Below are positions 29,753 to 38,093 of a DNA stretch of 64,000 bases, piece after piece. The position numbers and the translations under genes are program-made. The notes beneath the pieces are model-generated. The model was not told the DNA's origin and did no database searches. It was given only the letters and a program-made list of their open reading frames with translations. Positions within the stretch are counted from its first letter, which is position 1; the number at the start of each line of letters is the position of its first letter. The DNA is from a beta proteobacterium AAP65 (lineage in GTDB: Bacteria > Pseudomonadota > Gammaproteobacteria > Burkholderiales > Burkholderiaceae_C): the NCBI GenBank assembly GCA_001295865.1, contig LJHW01000035.1, positions 19,021 to 83,020 on the forward strand, given 5' to 3'.

Positions 29753-32728
29753 TCAGCGCGTGTCGACGGTCTGCCGCTTGCGCGCATGCTGGTTCAGCGT
29801 CGAGACCAGCACGTTCAGGTCCAGGGGTTTCTGCACGATGGCCACCATGCCCACCGCGCGGCAGCGATCGGTCTCTTCCTTCATCGCATGGGCGGTCTGC
29901 CCGATGACCGGCAGATCGGGGTGCGTCAGGCGGAGCCGCCGTGCGGCTTCCAGGCCGTCCATCACGGGCATCTGCACGTCCATCAGCACCGCGTCCCAGG
30001 CGGAGCCCGTGTCGGCCACCCGGGCCAGGGCCTGGGCGCCGTCGCTGACCATCACCACCTCGGCGCCTTCGGCGCGCAGCATCTCGCTGAGCACGATCTG
30101 GTTCACCTCGTTGTCCTCGGCCACCAGCAAACGCAGGCCCGTCAAGCGCCGGGTCCCCTGCAGCGCAATGAGCGGGTCCGGGAACACATCTGCGTCCGTC
30201 ACGCGCAATGGCAGGCGCAGCGTGAAGGTGCTGCCGCTGCCCGGCGTGCTGTGCACGTCCAACGTGCCGCCCATCTGCTCGGCCAGGCGCCGGCTGATGG
30301 CCAAGCCCAGGCCCGTGCCGCCATGTTTGCGCGTGAAGGTGCCGTCGGCCTGCTCGAAGGGCTGGAACAGCCGCTGCAAGGCTTCTGGGGCGATGCCCAT
30401 GCCCGTGTCGCGCACGGCGAACACCAGCTCTTGGCCCGAGGTCTTGGCCAGCAGCGTCACCTCGCCGCGCTCGGTGAACTTGATGGCGTTGGACAAGAGG
30501 TTGAAGAGGATCTGCGCGATCCTCACCGGGTCGCCCATGACGGCAGGCGGCAGACCGACCTTGTCGGCGCGCAGCGGAATACCCTTTTCGGCGGCCAGCA
30601 CCGCCACGCCGTGCAGGGTTTCGTCGACACAGCGGGCGGGATCGATGGGAACGTTCTCGATGACCAGCTTGCCAGCCTCGATCTTGGAGTAGTCGAGGAT
30701 GTCGTTGACGATGGCCAGCAGCAACCGGCCCGAGTCGAGGATGTGGCTGAAGGCCGCTTGTGCCTTGGCGCGGCCGGCGTTGTCGCGGAAGCCGATCTGC
30801 GCCAGGCCCAGCACGCCGTTCAGGGGCGTCCGGATCTCGTGACTCATGTTCGCCAGGAAGCTGCTCTTGGCCTGGGCGGCGGCTTCTGCGGCTTCCTTGG
30901 CCCGCTGCAGGGCCTGTTCCGCGGCCTTGCGCCGGGTGATGTCCTGGTGGGTGCCGCTCATCAGCACCGGACTGCCCGCCGCGTCACGGCTGACGATCTT
31001 TCCGCGCGTCATCACCCAGATGCAGTGCCCGCCTTTGTGCTTCATGCGCAGCTCGCACTCGTAGAGCTGCAGGCTGCCGCGTGTGTGCAGTTCGAGTTGC
31101 TGCAGTGCCCGCGGCAGATCCTCGGGGTGGACCAGCGCCTGCCAGGCGTCGAAGCTGGTGGGGCCGAGTTCGGCGAGCGTGTAGCCGAGCATCTGCGCCC
31201 AGCGTTCGTTGAGTTGCAGCGCGCCCGTCTGCACGCTCCATTCCCAGGTCCCCGCGTCGGTGCCGATCAGGATGTCGTTCAGGCGCCGTCTCTCGAGGGC
31301 GAGTTCCGCGGTGCGCTGTTCGACCAGCTCTGCCAGGCGCTGGCGGTGCGCCTCCAGTTCCTTGGCGTTGCTGCGCAGCTCGGTGATGTCGCGCCCCACG
31401 CCCAGCACGCCGATCAGGGCGCCCGTGCTGTCGTACACCGGGGTTTTGATGGTCTGCAGCAATTCCCGGTGGCCGTCGGCGGCAAAGCTGACCTCTTCTT
31501 CGTTGACCCTCGGCCCGCCGAGCGCGATCGCGGCCAGGTCGTTGGCACGGAAAAAATCGGCCATTTCGTTGGAGACGAAATCGTGGTCCTTCTTGCCGAT
31601 GATCTCGGCCGCCTTGCGGCCGTACATCGTTTCGAAGCGCGGGTTGCAGGCCAGGTAGACGCCATCCGGATCTTTCAGCCACACGAGATCGGGCAGGGTC
31701 TCGACGAGCGTGCGCAGCCGGGCCTCGCTGGTGGACAACTCACGTTCGCTGCGCACCAGCGCCTCCTGCTGGGCCATCAGCGAGGCGTTGAGTTCGCGCA
31801 GGTCCTGTGTGCGGGCTGCCACCTGGCGCCGCAGCGACCACACCCAGGCCAGGCCCAGGGCGCTGACGAGCACCAGCACGCCCAGGCCGAAGGCCAGGTG
31901 GCGGTAGTCGACGATCTCCGGGCTGCGCAGCGGTTGCCCGAACCACTTGTCGGCCAGCGCCTGCCGTTCGGCGTCGGTAATGGCCGCTGCGCCGCGCTCC
32001 ACCAGTTGCAGCACCTCGGCGCGCCCCTTGGGTGCGGCGCGGTGGAACTGCCCGGTGTACAGCGTGAACGCCTGGCGGTACTCGTCGGTCAGGCCGAGCT
32101 TGTTCAGGTAGAAGTCCGCCGGGTATTGGTCCAGGCAGAAGACGCGGTATTCCTGGCGCTGAGCGCCTGCGAAGAGTTCGGCGTAGTTGGGGTACAGCAC
32201 CTGTGTCGTGATGCCTCTGCGCGCCAGCTCTTCGGCGCAGGCGTCGCCCGCCTGCACGCCGATCTTGAAACCCTGCAGGGCTTCGACACCGGCGATGCCG
32301 GCGATCGACTTGTGGCTGTAGATGTTGACGGGCAAGTCGGCGTAAGGCGCGGTGAAGTCGTAGAGCGCCTCGCGGGCCGGTGTCCTGAAGATCATGTCGA
32401 TCACATCGGCCTGGCCCGCCAGCACACCCTGCTGAGCAGCTTCCCAGCGTGTGGCGGTCAGCGTCACCGGCACACCCGTCTTGCGTTCCCACAGCCGCCA
32501 ATAGTCGACGAGATAGCCCGCAACGCTGCCATCGTCGTTGCGGAACAGGTAGGGCGGGTAGTTCTCGTCCGAGACGACGCGCAGCGGCTGGGGTTCCGGT
32601 TCCTGGGCCGCGGGTGAAAACACCACCATCAGGACGCTCAGCGCCAGGCACCAGGGCCTGGCCGCGTGCAGCACGGCCCTCAGGGGTCGATGGGCACTGC
32701 TCACGGGTGGAACGGGGCTTGGTGGCAT
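29753..32728 (-). CDS. Hybrid sensor histidine kinase with SBP_bac_3 periplasmic domain
   Basis: A 991-residue protein. A signal/TM segment (about 20-40) precedes a solute-binding-protein-like domain (about 47-270, LRVVSDENYPPYLFRNDDG). A TM helix (about 282-302) leads to a PAS (about 340-460), a second PAS (about 490-610), the HisKA domain with H630 in MSHEIRTPLNG, the HATPase domain with DTGMGIA and GTGLGLAI, and a receiver with D917 in LMDVQMPVMDG. This is the EvgS/BvgS-type layout: ligand sensing in the periplasm, output inside. No Hpt domain is present, so another protein must relay the phosphate. The start could also be 32770. Confidence 0.9.
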   Translation of the reverse strand: MPPSPVPPVSSAHRPLRAVLHAARPWCLALSVLMVVFSPAAQEPEPQPLRVVSDENYPPYLFRNDDGSVAGYLVDYWRLWERKTGVPVTLTATRWEAAQQGVLAGQADVIDMIFRTPAREALYDFTAPYADLPVNIYSHKSIAGIAGVEALQGFKIGVQAGDACAEELARRGITTQVLYPNYAELFAGAQRQEYRVFCLDQYPADFYLNKLGLTDEYRQAFTLYTGQFHRAAPKGRAEVLQLVERGAAAITDAERQALADKWFGQPLRSPEIVDYRHLAFGLGVLVLVSALGLAWVWSLRRQVAARTQDLRELNASLMAQQEALVRSERELSTSEARLRTLVETLPDLVWLKDPDGVYLACNPRFETMYGRKAAEIIGKKDHDFVSNEMADFFRANDLAAIALGGPRVNEEEVSFAADGHRELLQTIKTPVYDSTGALIGVLGVGRDITELRSNAKELEAHRQRLAELVEQRTAELALERRRLNDILIGTDAGTWEWSVQTGALQLNERWAQMLGYTLAELGPTSFDAWQALVHPEDLPRALQQLELHTRGSLQLYECELRMKHKGGHCIWVMTRGKIVSRDAAGSPVLMSGTHQDITRRKAAEQALQRAKEAAEAAAQAKSSFLANMSHEIRTPLNGVLGLAQIGFRDNAGRAKAQAAFSHILDSGRLLLAIVNDILDYSKIEAGKLVIENVPIDPARCVDETLHGVAVLAAEKGIPLRADKVGLPPAVMGDPVRIAQILFNLLSNAIKFTERGEVTLLAKTSGQELVFAVRDTGMGIAPEALQRLFQPFEQADGTFTRKHGGTGLGLAISRRLAEQMGGTLDVHSTPGSGSTFTLRLPLRVTDADVFPDPLIALQGTRRLTGLRLLVAEDNEVNQIVLSEMLRAEGAEVVMVSDGAQALARVADTGSAWDAVLMDVQMPVMDGLEAARRLRLTHPDLPVIGQTAHAMKEETDRCRAVGMVAIVQKPLDLNVLVSTLNQHARKRQTVDTR

Positions 32729-32809
32729 CGGTGTAACCCAGTGTGCGGTCCAGTCTCGCACACGGCGCAACCGCGCTGGGCTTGGGGAAATCGCTTGTTT
32801 TGTCCTGCA

Positions 32810-33502
32810 TCAAGCCGAGGCGCGCGCAGGCCCTGAGGGGCCGTCCTGTGCGCCACGGTGGTGGTCGGGCAGGCGCCTGCCGGCATCGCCGGCCACGCGG
32901 GGCGGCAACTCCTGCGCGCTGAAAAAACGCAGCTCCAGGCTGCGCCGCGGCTGCTTCATCGCAGGCGTGAGGTGGGTGCGGTGCAGGCACAGGCCGTCGA
33001 AGAGCAGCGCGTCGCCGGCTTGCAGCACGGCATGGCGCAGCGCCGTTGCGCCGAAGCGCGCCGACACCGCCTCGGGCGTGAGTTCGGGCGGGCTCAGCAG
33101 GCCGGGCAGCGTGTTGTGCACCCACTGCAGCGAAGGCGCCTCCTCACCGCAGGGCGTGAGCGCGATCCACAGCGTGCGCATCTGCAGCGCCGCATCGGCG
33201 GGGGCCGGCTGGCCGGCGTGGGCCAGGAAATCGTGGCGCAGCGCGCCGTCCTGGTGCCAGTGGTGCGCCGGCCGCCCGCTGCGCAGCCAGCTCTGCGCCA
33301 GGTTGCACCAGGGCGCCGGGCCCAGGGCGCACACCAGCGGCGCGGCAGCGGCGCTGTCGGCCACGGCCTGCAGCACGGCGGCGGCGTCCAGCGGCAGGGT
33401 GTTGAGCGGCGTTGAGCCTTCGCTGTCGGCGGTGGCTGCCCGCCACGCTGCGCACAAGGCCGCTGGCAGCAGGCCGGGCAGCAGCTGCAGTGCCGTCGGC
33501 AT
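32810..33502 (-). CDS. 2-oxoglutarate/Fe(II) dioxygenase, phytanoyl-CoA hydroxylase-like
   Basis: A 230-residue protein. The metal triad is visible as H-x-D in HHWHQDGAL and a distal His in DGLCLHRTHLT, with a 2OG-binding Arg in QPRRSLELRFF. This fits the PhyH branch of dioxygenases, which hydroxylate small molecules or lipids. The ATG at 33502 lies 17 bases after the stop of the radical SAM gene on the same strand, so the two are probably one operon. The last 25 residues are low-complexity. Substrate unknown. Confidence 0.75.
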   Translation of the reverse strand: MPTALQLLPGLLPAALCAAWRAATADSEGSTPLNTLPLDAAAVLQAVADSAAAAPLVCALGPAPWCNLAQSWLRSGRPAHHWHQDGALRHDFLAHAGQPAPADAALQMRTLWIALTPCGEEAPSLQWVHNTLPGLLSPPELTPEAVSARFGATALRHAVLQAGDALLFDGLCLHRTHLTPAMKQPRRSLELRFFSAQELPPRVAGDAGRRLPDHHRGAQDGPSGPARASA

Positions 33503-33519
33503 GGCCCGTGGCGCTGTTG

Positions 33520-35454
33520 TCAGTCGCTGTCGGCCAGCGCGCGTTCGATGCGGCGCCGCGCGATGCGCGTCTTGGGCACGTTGAAGTCGAACCACACGCG
33601 CACATCGTCTTCCAGCCCGATGCCGTGCATGTAGTTGTAGAGCGCCTTCTTCAGGCCCACGCCCAGGGCGTCGTGGTCGGTGCCGGTGGGGTCGAAAAAG
33701 CCGATGTCGTTCTTGCCGAAGCTGATCTCGGGCAGCTCTTGCAGCGTCACGCCGTAGGCCGCCGGGTCCAGACCCACGGGCGAGTGCACGGTGCAGGTGA
33801 AACGGTGCCAGAAGCCGCTCTGGATGCAGCCGTTGGTGAAAAGCTGGCGCACGAGCTCCAGCGCGTCCACGGTGTCTTGAACCGTCTGCGTCGGAAAGCC
33901 GTACATCAGGTAGGCGTGCACCAGCACACCCGCGTCGCTGAAGCCCTTGGTCACGCGCGCCACCTGGTCGACGCTGACGCCCTTTTTCATCAGCGCCAGC
34001 AGCCGGTCGGACGCCACCTCCAGCCCACCGCTGATGGCGATGCAGCCGCTGTCGGCCAGCTGCTGGCAGAGCTGCGGCGTGAAGGTCTTTTCGAAGCGGA
34101 TGTTGCCCCACCAGGTGATGGGCAGTTGCCGGCGCTGGATCTCCGCGGCCAGGGCCTTCAGCGATTTCGGCGGCGCGGCTTCGTCGACGAAATGGAAGCC
34201 GGTCTGCCCGGTTTCTTCGATGATGGCTTCGATGCGGTCGCACAGCAGCTCGGCACTGGCGGCGTCGTAGCGGCCGATGTAGTCGAGGCTCACGTCGCAG
34301 AAGCTGCACTTCTTCCAGTAGCAGCCGTGGGCCACGGTGAGCTTGTTCCAGCGCCCGTCGCTCCACAGCCGGTGCATGGGGTTGAGCATGTCCAGCAGGC
34401 TGAGGTACTTGTGCAGCGGCAGGCCGTCCCAGGTCGGCGTGCCCACCTCGGCGAAAGGCACCTCGGGTTCGGCGAAGTTCACATAGCGCACGGCGCCTGT
34501 GTCTGCATCGCGCAGGAAGGTGCGCACGAGCCGGCTCTTGCCGCGGCGGCCCTGCAGGTGCTCCAGCAAGGCCAGCAGCGGGCGTTCGCCGGCATCCAGC
34601 GTGACGAAATCGAAGTGGTCGAAGACGCGCGGCTCTTTCAGCTCGCGCAGCTCGGTGTTGACGTAGCCGCCGCCGAGCACGGTGACGATGTCCGGGTGCT
34701 GCGCCTTCACGGCCTGCGCGATGCGGAAGGCCGCGTACACCGCGCCGGGGAAGGGCACCGAGAGCAGCAGCACCGTGGGCTGGTGCTCGGCCACCGCGGC
34801 CAGTGCCAGGCGCTGCAGCGTGCGGTCCACCAGGTTCGGCGGCGCGGCCAGGGCGGTGGCCAGCGGCTCGAAGGTCGGCTGGCTCATCGCCAGGCGCTCG
34901 GCGTAGCGCACGAACTCGAAGCGCGGGTCGACCGCGTCTTTCAACACGTCGGCGATGTCGTTGAGGTAGAGCGTGGCCAGGTGGCGCGCGCGGTCTTGCA
35001 CGCCGAGGGAGCCGAAGGCCCAGCCCAGGGCATCGGCGCCGGGTTCGTCTTCGGGGTCGGCATAGGCTTCCAGCGTCGCAAAGCGTGGGCCTTCGGGCAG
35101 GAAGCCGCGCGCGGCGATGCGGTGCGCGAGCGTCGAGTCACGCCCCTGCAGAAAAGCCAGCGTGGGGCCGATGCTGCGGCTGTAGGCCTCGTACTGCGCG
35201 AGAAAACCCTGCACGCGCTGGCTGGGCTTTTTCAGCGCCAGGGCCTCGTCGCGCACGGCTTGCAGGCCGGGGCGCGAGAGCAAATCGAGGATGAGCGCCA
35301 GCGCCAGATCCACCTGCTGCGCCTGAACGCCGCGCGAACGCAGGAAACCCGTGAGGTAGGCGGTGGACGGGTAGGGTGTGTTCAGCTGCGTCATCGGCGG
35401 GATGACGCTGAGCACACGCGGCTCGGGCCGCTCGGTTGGGGTGGGCGCAGTCAT
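33520..35454 (-). CDS. B12-binding-type radical SAM protein
   Basis: A 644-residue protein. The N-terminus (PRVLSVIPPMTQLNTPYPSTAYL) and the segment LLLSVPFPGAVYAAFRIAQ...VLGGGYVNTE form a cobalamin-binding-like Rossmann domain. The radical SAM core begins at HGCYWKKCSFCDVSLDYIG (C-x-x-x-C-x-x-C cluster). Such enzymes include methyltransferases and ring-forming enzymes; the class does not reveal the substrate. The adjacent dioxygenase gene suggests a two-step tailoring pathway. Confidence 0.87.
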   Translation of the reverse strand: MTAPTPTERPEPRVLSVIPPMTQLNTPYPSTAYLTGFLRSRGVQAQQVDLALALILDLLSRPGLQAVRDEALALKKPSQRVQGFLAQYEAYSRSIGPTLAFLQGRDSTLAHRIAARGFLPEGPRFATLEAYADPEDEPGADALGWAFGSLGVQDRARHLATLYLNDIADVLKDAVDPRFEFVRYAERLAMSQPTFEPLATALAAPPNLVDRTLQRLALAAVAEHQPTVLLLSVPFPGAVYAAFRIAQAVKAQHPDIVTVLGGGYVNTELRELKEPRVFDHFDFVTLDAGERPLLALLEHLQGRRGKSRLVRTFLRDADTGAVRYVNFAEPEVPFAEVGTPTWDGLPLHKYLSLLDMLNPMHRLWSDGRWNKLTVAHGCYWKKCSFCDVSLDYIGRYDAASAELLCDRIEAIIEETGQTGFHFVDEAAPPKSLKALAAEIQRRQLPITWWGNIRFEKTFTPQLCQQLADSGCIAISGGLEVASDRLLALMKKGVSVDQVARVTKGFSDAGVLVHAYLMYGFPTQTVQDTVDALELVRQLFTNGCIQSGFWHRFTCTVHSPVGLDPAAYGVTLQELPEISFGKNDIGFFDPTGTDHDALGVGLKKALYNYMHGIGLEDDVRVWFDFNVPKTRIARRRIERALADSD

Positions 35455-35470
35455 GGCGGCGCCGATTGTC

Positions 35471-35496
35471 GCGGCCCGGCCGCGCTTCCGGGCCGC
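35471..35496. terminator. GC-rich hairpin upstream of the radical SAM gene
   Basis: GCGGCCCGG, an 8-base loop and CCGGGCCGC form a perfect 9-bp stem in the 77-bp gap between the radical SAM start (35454) and the PspC-domain gene stop (35532). There is no U-tract. It could end the PspC transcript or sit in the 5' leader of the radical SAM message. Confidence 0.4.
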
Positions 35497-35531
35497 GGGG
35501 GCCGCGGGGGCCGATCAACCCAGGCCGTGGC

Positions 35532-35834
35532 TCACTCGCTGGGCATGAAGATCCACAGCAGCACATAGGCCAACGCGCCGAAGCCGCCCATCAGCAGCAG
35601 CGCCACGAAGAGCAGGCGCACCAGCCAGGCCTCCAGGCCCGCAAAACTGGCCAGCCCTGCGCAGACGCCGCCCAGCCAGCGGTCTTGGCTGCTGCGGCGC
35701 ATCAGGCGGGTGCCGGGGCTTGTGGTGGGTGTTTCACCTTCGATCACGCGCGCCTTGGCGCGCTGGTACTCGTCGTCGCTGAGCTTGCCGCTGCTGTGCA
35801 GGGCGGCCAGGCGGTCGAGTTCGGTGGCAATCAT
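35532..35834 (-). CDS. SHOCT-like plus PspC domain membrane protein
   Basis: A 100-residue protein. Residues about 3-35 (ELDRLAALHSSGKLSDDEYQRAKARVIEGE) resemble the SHOCT oligomerisation motif. Residues about 50-100 are a PspC domain (DRWLGGVCAGLASFAGLEAWLVRLLFVALLLMG...AYVLLWIFMP). PspC proteins sense envelope stress; this small form has no other Psp genes beside it. The ATG at 35834 has AGGAG at good spacing. The following gene (35864) is on the same strand, 29 bp upstream, so both may share a transcript. Confidence 0.88.
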   Translation of the reverse strand: MIATELDRLAALHSSGKLSDDEYQRAKARVIEGETPTTSPGTRLMRRSSQDRWLGGVCAGLASFAGLEAWLVRLLFVALLLMGGFGALAYVLLWIFMPSE

Positions 35835-35863
35835 GGACGGCTCCTGGGGGTGGAAAGACGGCT

Positions 35864-36607
35864 TCAACTCTGCGGCTGCAAGGTGTATTCGCGGCGGCCT
35901 GAGCCCTTCTGGCCGGCGCCCGATCCGCTGTTGGTGCTGATGCGCTGCGTGGCCACGAGTCGTTCACCGACGACGGCAAACACCTGCTCTTCGGTGTTCT
36001 GCATCTCGAAGCTGATGACGACGAAGGCGCTGCCCTCCAGGCGCTGCCGGTTGCGGCTGGCCAGGGGCACGCCGTCGGCGCCCAGCCACACCTCCAGCGT
36101 GGCCTCGTACTTCTTCACGTACTTGTCCTTCTTGGCCTGCGGCACGTCGAACACCAGCACGCGGGCCGGCCGGCCCTGCCAGGCTTCGTTGCGTTCGGCC
36201 TTGAAGGTGGCCTTGGCCAGGTCGCGCTGCAGGTTCTCGGCGGCGCGCGAGAGTTCGCTCACCTCGCTGAAACCCAGGTTGCGCAGGCCGGTGGCGGTGG
36301 GCGCCGGGGCCTTGGGGTTGGCGGCGCGGGCGGCGTCTTCCTGGGCGGCCTTGCTCAGCGCCGCCTGCGGGTAGCTCAGGCGCAGGCCCTGCGGGCCGTC
36401 TTCCAGCTGCACGCTGGCCAGGCCGGTGTTGGTTTCGGTTTCGTCGCCATCGGAGCTGCGGCCCTCGCTCTTGAGCTGCACGAGCGCCTTGATCGGCGTG
36501 TGGCCGGCCAGGCGCGTGAGGGTGTCGCGCAGCTCCTGCAGCGGGTTGGCGTGCAGCGGCAGGGCCAGCAGCAGCGCGCTGGCGAAGACGAAGGAGGTTC
36601 TGATCAT
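35864..36607 (-). CDS. Secreted hypothetical protein
   Basis: A 247-residue protein with a signal peptide (MIRTSFVFASALLLALPLHA). A helical, charged middle part (SEVSELSRAAENLQRDLAKATFKAER) precedes a strand-rich C-terminus (RPARVLVFDVPQAKKDKYVKKYEATLEVWLGADGVPLASRNRQ) and a Ser/Gly tail. The C-terminal pattern suggests a periplasmic beta-rich fold that includes a processed ligand- or lipid-like pocket, but I do not recognise a family. An ATG three codons upstream (36616) is an alternative start. Confidence 0.65.
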   Translation of the reverse strand: MIRTSFVFASALLLALPLHANPLQELRDTLTRLAGHTPIKALVQLKSEGRSSDGDETETNTGLASVQLEDGPQGLRLSYPQAALSKAAQEDAARAANPKAPAPTATGLRNLGFSEVSELSRAAENLQRDLAKATFKAERNEAWQGRPARVLVFDVPQAKKDKYVKKYEATLEVWLGADGVPLASRNRQRLEGSAFVVISFEMQNTEEQVFAVVGERLVATQRISTNSGSGAGQKGSGRREYTLQPQS

Positions 36608-36732
36608 GGGCCGCATTCTGCAAAGCGCGGCGGCCTGGGGCCAGCGGCATGCGACCGTCCGCACTTTGCAGGGGGTGAAGCGTGTGCGGCAGGGCACGGT
36701 CGGCGGGGCGCCGCCGTGCCGCCGCGCCCCTT

Positions 36733-37974
36733 TCAGCGCGGGCCGGGGGCCAGCCAGGCCTGCAGCTGCTGCAGCACCGCCGGGCTGTGCATCAAGGCCA
36801 GGTGGCCGGTGGCCGGCAGCACCACGGTGTGGCCGGGTGCGAAGGCCAGGCGTTGCGCCACGGTGCTGTGTTGGCCCAGCGCGCTGGCCACGGGCACCAG
36901 GCCGTCGCCGCGCAGCCGGCTGAAGGCCAGGCGCGCGCGGCCGCGGGTCGCGCCGGGCTCCAGGCTGGCATCCAGCGTGCCGGCGATGGCCCAGCAGCGC
37001 GGGCCGGTGGGCAGGGGCCGCGCGCGGCCGGCGGCGTCCTGCAGGCCGTGCCGCAGGTCGGTGATGCCGGCGCTGCGCAGCTTGCCCAGGCGGGCCAGCG
37101 GTGCCGTGTAGCGCGCCAGGCCCGGCGTGGCGCCCAGCAGCAGGTCCACGCCGTAGCCGGCCTTCTCCAGCGGCGCGCCGTGGTGCGGGCTGCCCAGGCA
37201 CACCAGGTCGCTGCACAGCGCGGCCCAGGCCTCGCCCGCCGCTTCGTGCAGCGCGCTGCGCGCGATCAGGCCGCCCATGCTGTGGCCGATCAGCACCACG
37301 CGCTGCACCGGCACCGGCCAGGCCGCCACCAGCTGCTGCATCAGCGCGGCGAACTGGTGGCCGTTGTCGGCGATGGGCAGGCCGGTGTTGGCGTGCAGGT
37401 AGAGCGGCAGCGCGCCCAGCGGCGCTGCCAGGGCGGTGCCCAGGTCGGGGGTGCCGTCGGCACGGCGCCATTGCAGGTCGTTCATGCACAGCCCGTGCAG
37501 CAGCACCAGCACCGTGGCCGGCGGCGGCGCGGCGCGCGCCTGCAGCCAGGCGGCCAGGGCGGGGGCCTGCAGCGGCAGCGCCTGCCCGCCGTGGCGCAGG
37601 GCCATGGCGATGGCCAGCGGGTTGCCGGTGGCTGCCAGGTGGTCGCCCAGCACACCGTTGAGCGCAGCCACCAGGGCCTCGCGGTCGGGGCTGGGCAGGG
37701 CGGCCGGGGTGTCGCCCGACAGCGGGGGCGTGATGAGCCCCAGCAATGCCTCCACGGTGCCGCCGGCCAGCCGCGTGACGCCGCGAACGCTGCGGTAGAC
37801 CAGGCCCGTGATGCCCGTGGTGCGGCCTTGCAGCGCCCCCGGGGTGCCGGGCAGTTTGGCGATGCGCTCGTGCATCGCTTCCACCAAAGAGGTGAGGCCG
37901 GCCACGCCGTCGGTGGCCAGGCGGGCGGCGCCGCGCAGGTCTTTCGTGTCGATCGCCGCGCTCCTTGTCCGCAC
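36733..37974 (-). CDS. Alpha/beta-hydrolase (PGAP1/lipase-like)
   Basis: A 413-residue protein. The N-terminal about 135 residues are helical (DLRGAARLATDGVAGLTSLVEAMHERI...). The hydrolase part follows: VLVLLHGLCMNDLQW (oxyanion), VVLIGHSMGGLIARSAL (nucleophile Ser) and CLGSPHHGAPLEKAG, a lipase/PGAP1-type motif. A late GDGLVPVASALG and TGHLALMHS supply Asp and His. No signal peptide is clear. Related bacterial proteins are esterases, lipases or polyhydroxyalkanoate-related hydrolases. Substrate not determined. Confidence 0.82.
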   Translation of the reverse strand: MRTRSAAIDTKDLRGAARLATDGVAGLTSLVEAMHERIAKLPGTPGALQGRTTGITGLVYRSVRGVTRLAGGTVEALLGLITPPLSGDTPAALPSPDREALVAALNGVLGDHLAATGNPLAIAMALRHGGQALPLQAPALAAWLQARAAPPPATVLVLLHGLCMNDLQWRRADGTPDLGTALAAPLGALPLYLHANTGLPIADNGHQFAALMQQLVAAWPVPVQRVVLIGHSMGGLIARSALHEAAGEAWAALCSDLVCLGSPHHGAPLEKAGYGVDLLLGATPGLARYTAPLARLGKLRSAGITDLRHGLQDAAGRARPLPTGPRCWAIAGTLDASLEPGATRGRARLAFSRLRGDGLVPVASALGQHSTVAQRLAFAPGHTVVLPATGHLALMHSPAVLQQLQAWLAPGPR

Positions 37975-38093
37975 AGGGGCGCGCGGTGTTCCGACACTAA
38001 CCGAAAGCCGTGCTGCAGCGGTGGCGCGGTGGGCGCAAGCCCTGTCTTCCCCTCGGGGCTGCCCGGCGGGCTTCGGTTTAAATTCGAACGCTT

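Noticed and set aside
29786..32617. 943-codon open frame on the plus strand
   Set aside because: Antisense to the hybrid kinase at 29753-32728, whose domains are all recognisable. The shadow has none.
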